NCBI GenBank assembly: GCA_029879605.1
Contig: JAOUQA010000080.1
Span: 1-7,864, forward strand
DNA length: 7,864 nt
Direction of reading: 5' to 3'
Origin: Gammaproteobacteria bacterium
Lineage (GTDB): Bacteria; Pseudomonadota; Gammaproteobacteria; SZUA-229
In this document: piece by piece, positions 5,371 to 7,864 of the stretch
Layout of the letters: each line of letters begins with the position of its first letter
Position numbering within the stretch: the stretch's first letter is position 1
Made by a program: the position numbers and the translations under genes
The notes under the pieces: generated by a model
What the model saw: the letters and a program-made list of their open reading frames with translations, nothing else
Told to the model about the DNA's origin: nothing
The model's database searches: none

Positions 5371-5697
5371 ATGACTTATGTTGTAACAGAAGACTGTATC
5401 CGTTGTAAGTATACTGATTGTGTTGATGTATGCCCTGTTGACTGTTTTCATGAGGGGCCTAATTTTCTGGTGATTGACCCAGAAGAGTGTATTGATTGTC
5501 ATCTCTGTGAGCCAGAGTGCCCCATTAATGCTATCTATGCTGAAGAAGATTTACCTGCTGATATGATAGCTTTTGTAGGACTAAATGCTGAGCTGGCAAA
5601 GTCATGGCCAGTTATTAACCAGGTCAAATCACCACCACCAGATGCTAAAGACTGGGAAGGAGTAAAAGGTAAATTAAAATACCTTGAACGTGAGTAA
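5371..5697 (+). CDS. fdxA: 7Fe-8S ferredoxin of the Azotobacter FdI type
   Basis: This is a small cytoplasmic electron carrier with one [3Fe-4S] and one [4Fe-4S] cluster. It has 108 residues and aligns end to end with recalled Azotobacter vinelandii ferredoxin I, including the C-terminal extension ending VKGKLKYLERE. With Met counted, Cys9, Cys17 and Cys50 correspond to the [3Fe-4S] ligands and Cys21, Cys40, Cys43 and Cys46 to the [4Fe-4S] ligands; Cys12 and Cys25 match the non-ligating cysteines of FdI. The motifs CxxCxxxxCxxxCPVDCF and CIDCHLCEPECP are plain. The ATG at 5371 follows a G-run (GGGGGG, 5362-5367) three bases away that must serve as an atypical, closely spaced ribosome binding site. 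It is monocistronic: divergent from the exported protein gene and closed by its own terminator. Its electron donor and acceptor are not evident from the neighbours. Confidence 0.97.
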   Translation: MTYVVTEDCIRCKYTDCVDVCPVDCFHEGPNFLVIDPEECIDCHLCEPECPINAIYAEEDLPADMIAFVGLNAELAKSWPVINQVKSPPPDAKDWEGVKGKLKYLERE

Positions 5698-5722
5698 GCA
5701 GCTATTCTAATTTACTTGTATT

Positions 5723-5753
5723 AAAACAGGCTTACGATAAAACCTGTTTTTTT
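5723..5753 (+). terminator. Intrinsic terminator of fdxA
   Basis: AAAACAGG (5723-5730) pairs with CCTGTTTT (5743-5750) over a 12-base loop, followed by a run of seven T in total (5747-5753). It begins 25 bases after the fdxA stop. In the opposite direction the stem would be followed by only four T, so it is a weaker stop for the convergent gene ending at 5776. Confidence 0.82.
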
Positions 5754-5775
5754 ACCCTGTTAACACGGCTAATAA

Positions 5776-6333
5776 CTAGCTATCGGAGACGTTTTGTTGA
5801 AAGCCTATTGTGCTGGCAATGCCGGCAACCAGTAAGCCTGCCAGGATGCACAAGGGCCCTATGCCTGTGCCAAGTACGGTATCTGCCCAGCTCAGTTCGA
5901 ATACCCGGGCTAAATACAGCATGCCCGAATGCATGATGGTTCCGATGATAAATAACCAGCTTATCAGTTGTTTTAACCAGCTGGCGACGGCTAAATAACA
6001 GATAACAAGTCCTGCTGCTATATTAAGTAGTGCTTCCAGGTTGCCATGGGCATGGGGGCCGCCTTTAACCTGGTCAATGGATGATTCTATATTGGCCAGT
6101 TTATTAAGACTCAGGATTCCCTGGGTATTAGCTTTGGCGATCTGTTCTGCAGATAAGGATTCCAGGTTTTCTTCAAACTCATTTTCCTGCATTGCCTGCA
6201 GGCGTCCGACATGTTGTTGTTTCTCACCAACTGCAGATCCGTAGTCAGCATACATATTGACCATAACTGGCCCCAGTGCAGCGGTTAGAACAAGATATAA
6301 AAAACCAAAAACAATATTTTTCTTACCAATCAT
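5776..6333 (-). CDS. Small four-helix membrane protein of unknown function
   Basis: I do not recognise the family. The protein has 185 residues. Four hydrophobic segments are visible: about 7-27 (a signal-anchor-like first helix), 98-118, 121-141 and 153-175. Between helices one and two lies a polar segment of about 70 residues (30-97), Glu- and Gln-rich and probably helical, ending GGPHAHGNLE. Histidines 94 and 96 sit just before the second helix and His135 lies in the third (GTIMHSGMLY), so metal or haem binding is possible but unproven. The ATG at 6333 is preceded by the good ribosome binding site AGAGAGG six bases away. It lies 68 bases downstream of uvrA on the same strand with no hairpin terminator between them, so it may be cotranscribed; I see no functional tie to DNA repair. 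Confidence 0.8.
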   Translation of the reverse strand: MIGKKNIVFGFLYLVLTAALGPVMVNMYADYGSAVGEKQQHVGRLQAMQENEFEENLESLSAEQIAKANTQGILSLNKLANIESSIDQVKGGPHAHGNLEALLNIAAGLVICYLAVASWLKQLISWLFIIGTIMHSGMLYLARVFELSWADTVLGTGIGPLCILAGLLVAGIASTIGFQQNVSDS

Positions 6334-6339
6334 GATGTG

Positions 6340-6346
6340 CCTCTCT
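6340..6346 (-). promoter_or_regulatory. Ribosome binding site of the four-helix membrane protein gene
   Basis: On the minus strand AGAGAGG ends 6 bases before the ATG at 6333. It fixes this start against later in-frame ATGs at residues 24 and 27, which would remove the first hydrophobic helix. Confidence 0.75.
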
Positions 6347-6401
6347 TTAATTTAAGTAAAAGTGAATTACACAGTTAATTAATCGGATTCATGTAATTTG
6401 T

Positions 6402-7864
6402 TTAACTGGCGAGTTCGTTTAGTTTCTGTTTCCGGGTGAGGATTCTCTTTAAGTAATAGCCGGTAAATGATTCAGTATTTTCAGCTACCTGTTCAGGTGT
6501 GCCCTGGGCGATTAGCTGCCCACCACCAGAGCCTCCTTCAGGGCCAAGGTCAATAACCCAGTCAGCGGTTTTAATGATATCCAGGTTATGTTCGATAATC
6601 ACAATGGTGTTGCCATGATCACGCAGCCGTATGAGTACCTGTAATAATTGCTCGACATCATGGAAGTGCAGTCCTGTCGTTGGCTCATCCAGAATATAAA
6701 TAGTTTTTCCGGTATCACGCTTGGATAGTTCACGGGCAAGTTTGATTCGCTGAGCTTCGCCACCCGATAGTGTTGTCGCTCTCTGGCCGAGTGTTATATA
6801 AGAGAGGCCGACATCCATTAATGTTTGTAATTTGCGATTTATAACAGGAACGGCCTGGAAAAACTCGAGGGCTTCTTCAATGGTCATTTCCAGTACCTGG
6901 TGAATATTTTTACCCTTGTATTTGATATCCAGTGTTTCACGATTGTAACGCTTACTTTTACAGACATCGCAGGGTACATAAATATCAGGTAGAAAATGCA
7001 TTTCAACTTTTATGACACCGTCACCCTGGCAGGCTTCGCAGCGTCCACCTTTTACATTAAAACTGAAACGACCGGGTTTATAGCCTCTAGAGCGAGCTTC
7101 CTGGGTGCCGGCAAACAGTTCACGAATAGGGGTAAACAGACCTGTATAAGTTGCGGGATTGGATCGCGGCGTACGACCAATCGGCGCCTGATCGATATCA
7201 ACCACCTTGTCAAAATGCTCAAGGCCTTCATGGCTCTTGTAGCTTGCGGCTGACTGTGAGGAACCATTGATTTCTTTTGCCAGTAGTCGATACAGGGTGT
7301 CATTAATAAGTGTTGATTTACCTGAGCCTGAGACGCCCGTAACACAGGTGAGCAGGCCTACTGGAAATTCAACATCAATATTTTTCAGGTTATTTGCCGA
7401 TGCGCCGGAAATTTTAAATATTTTTCCCGGGTGTGGAGTACGGTGTTCTGGAACAGCTATTTCAAGCTCACCGGACAGGTATTTACCAGTGAGTGACTGT
7501 GCATTCTGCATGATTTGCTGTGGTGTTCCCTCGGCGACAATTTCCCCGCCGTGTACACCAGCCCCAGGGCCAATATCAATAACATAGTCCGCACTCAGGA
7601 TGGCGTCTTCATCATGTTCAACCACAATGACTGTATTGCCGATATCTCGCAGATGGGTCAGTGTGGCTATGAGACGGTCATTGTCACGCTGATGTAAGCC
7701 AATGGAGGGTTCATCCAGTATATACATAACGCCTACCAGGCCTGCACCGATCTGGCTGGCCAGTCGTATGCGTTGGGCTTCGCCGCCGGAAAGAGTGTCT
7801 GAACTGCGATTCAGTGATAAATAATTCAGCCCGACGTTGACCAGGAAACGTAGCCGGGAAGAAA
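6402..7864 (-). CDS. uvrA: UvrABC excinuclease subunit A, C-terminal half, 5' end outside the window
   Basis: UvrA is the damage-sensing ABC-type ATPase of nucleotide excision repair; its dimer loads UvrB on damaged DNA. The last 486 residues are present (family length about 940), and the frame stays open to the window edge. It begins inside the first ATPase unit with LVNVGLNYLSLN, the signature TLSGGEAQRIRLASQIGAG, and the Walker B segment YILDEPSIGLHQRDN. The second unit has Walker A GVSGSGKST (codons 7311-7337), a zinc finger CEAC then CDVC with 19 residues between the pairs (6960-7040), a second LSGGEAQRIKLA signature, and ILDEPTTGLHFHD. The ending KRILTRKQKLNELAS is short, like many gammaproteobacterial UvrA. 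An ATG at 7727 could be mistaken for a start, but it is the Met of the Walker B region and homology continues for 45 codons upstream. SOS control, if any, would lie outside the window. Confidence 0.99.
   Translation of the reverse strand, partial: SSRLRFLVNVGLNYLSLNRSSDTLSGGEAQRIRLASQIGAGLVGVMYILDEPSIGLHQRDNDRLIATLTHLRDIGNTVIVVEHDEDAILSADYVIDIGPGAGVHGGEIVAEGTPQQIMQNAQSLTGKYLSGELEIAVPEHRTPHPGKIFKISGASANNLKNIDVEFPVGLLTCVTGVSGSGKSTLINDTLYRLLAKEINGSSQSAASYKSHEGLEHFDKVVDIDQAPIGRTPRSNPATYTGLFTPIRELFAGTQEARSRGYKPGRFSFNVKGGRCEACQGDGVIKVEMHFLPDIYVPCDVCKSKRYNRETLDIKYKGKNIHQVLEMTIEEALEFFQAVPVINRKLQTLMDVGLSYITLGQRATTLSGGEAQRIKLARELSKRDTGKTIYILDEPTTGLHFHDVEQLLQVLIRLRDHGNTIVIIEHNLDIIKTADWVIDLGPEGGSGGGQLIAQGTPEQVAENTESFTGYYLKRILTRKQKLNELAS

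Noticed and set aside
6996..7345. Open frames overlapping uvrA on both strands
   Set aside because: The uvrA reading frame here carries the zinc finger and Walker A; the overlapping frames show no motifs and are shadows.

Overview
The window is chromosomal DNA from a moderately AT-rich gammaproteobacterium. The evidence is a 3'-truncated view of the alpha ribosomal operon (rpsD-rpoA-rplQ) whose proteins align almost residue for residue with those of Escherichia coli from memory (S4 numbering fits a 206-residue protein, and alpha keeps Arg265 at position 265), an Azotobacter FdI-type 7Fe-8S ferredoxin, and a gammaproteobacterial-type UvrA. The genus cannot be fixed from the sequence alone.

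Layout. Positions 2-1976 (+) carry the end of rpsD, then rpoA and rplQ, closed by a strong bidirectional terminator (2001-2030). Positions 2043-2810 (-) encode an unnamed two-domain signalling protein: an Hpt domain with an intact phospho-accepting histidine, fused to a receiver-like domain that has lost its phospho-accepting aspartate. It is divergent from a stand-alone cyclic-nucleotide-binding domain protein (2931-3452, +). Positions 3501-5096 (-) encode a 531-residue secreted or surface protein with a signal peptide, a long Asn/Gln/Ser-rich coiled coil containing a repeat ladder of 25, 18 and 32 residues, and a C-terminal domain holding all eight cysteines of the protein. A 274-bp divergent intergenic region follows, with a tandem direct repeat, a TATAAT box and a Fur-box-like 6-1-6 element, and leads to fdxA (5371-5697, +). 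The last two genes are on the minus strand: uvrA, truncated by the window end (6402-7864), and downstream of it a small four-helix membrane protein of unknown function (5776-6333).

The ends of the window are housekeeping (translation, transcription, electron transfer, nucleotide excision repair). The middle, 2043-5096, is accessory: a possible signalling pair and a modular exported filament-like protein with no gene names I recognise. Three convergent junctions (near 2015, 3480 and 5740) each contain a hairpin terminator, so the blocks are probably independent transcription units. The most interesting items are the degenerate receiver of the Hpt protein and the heptad-quantised repeat ladder plus cysteine-rich tip of the exported protein.
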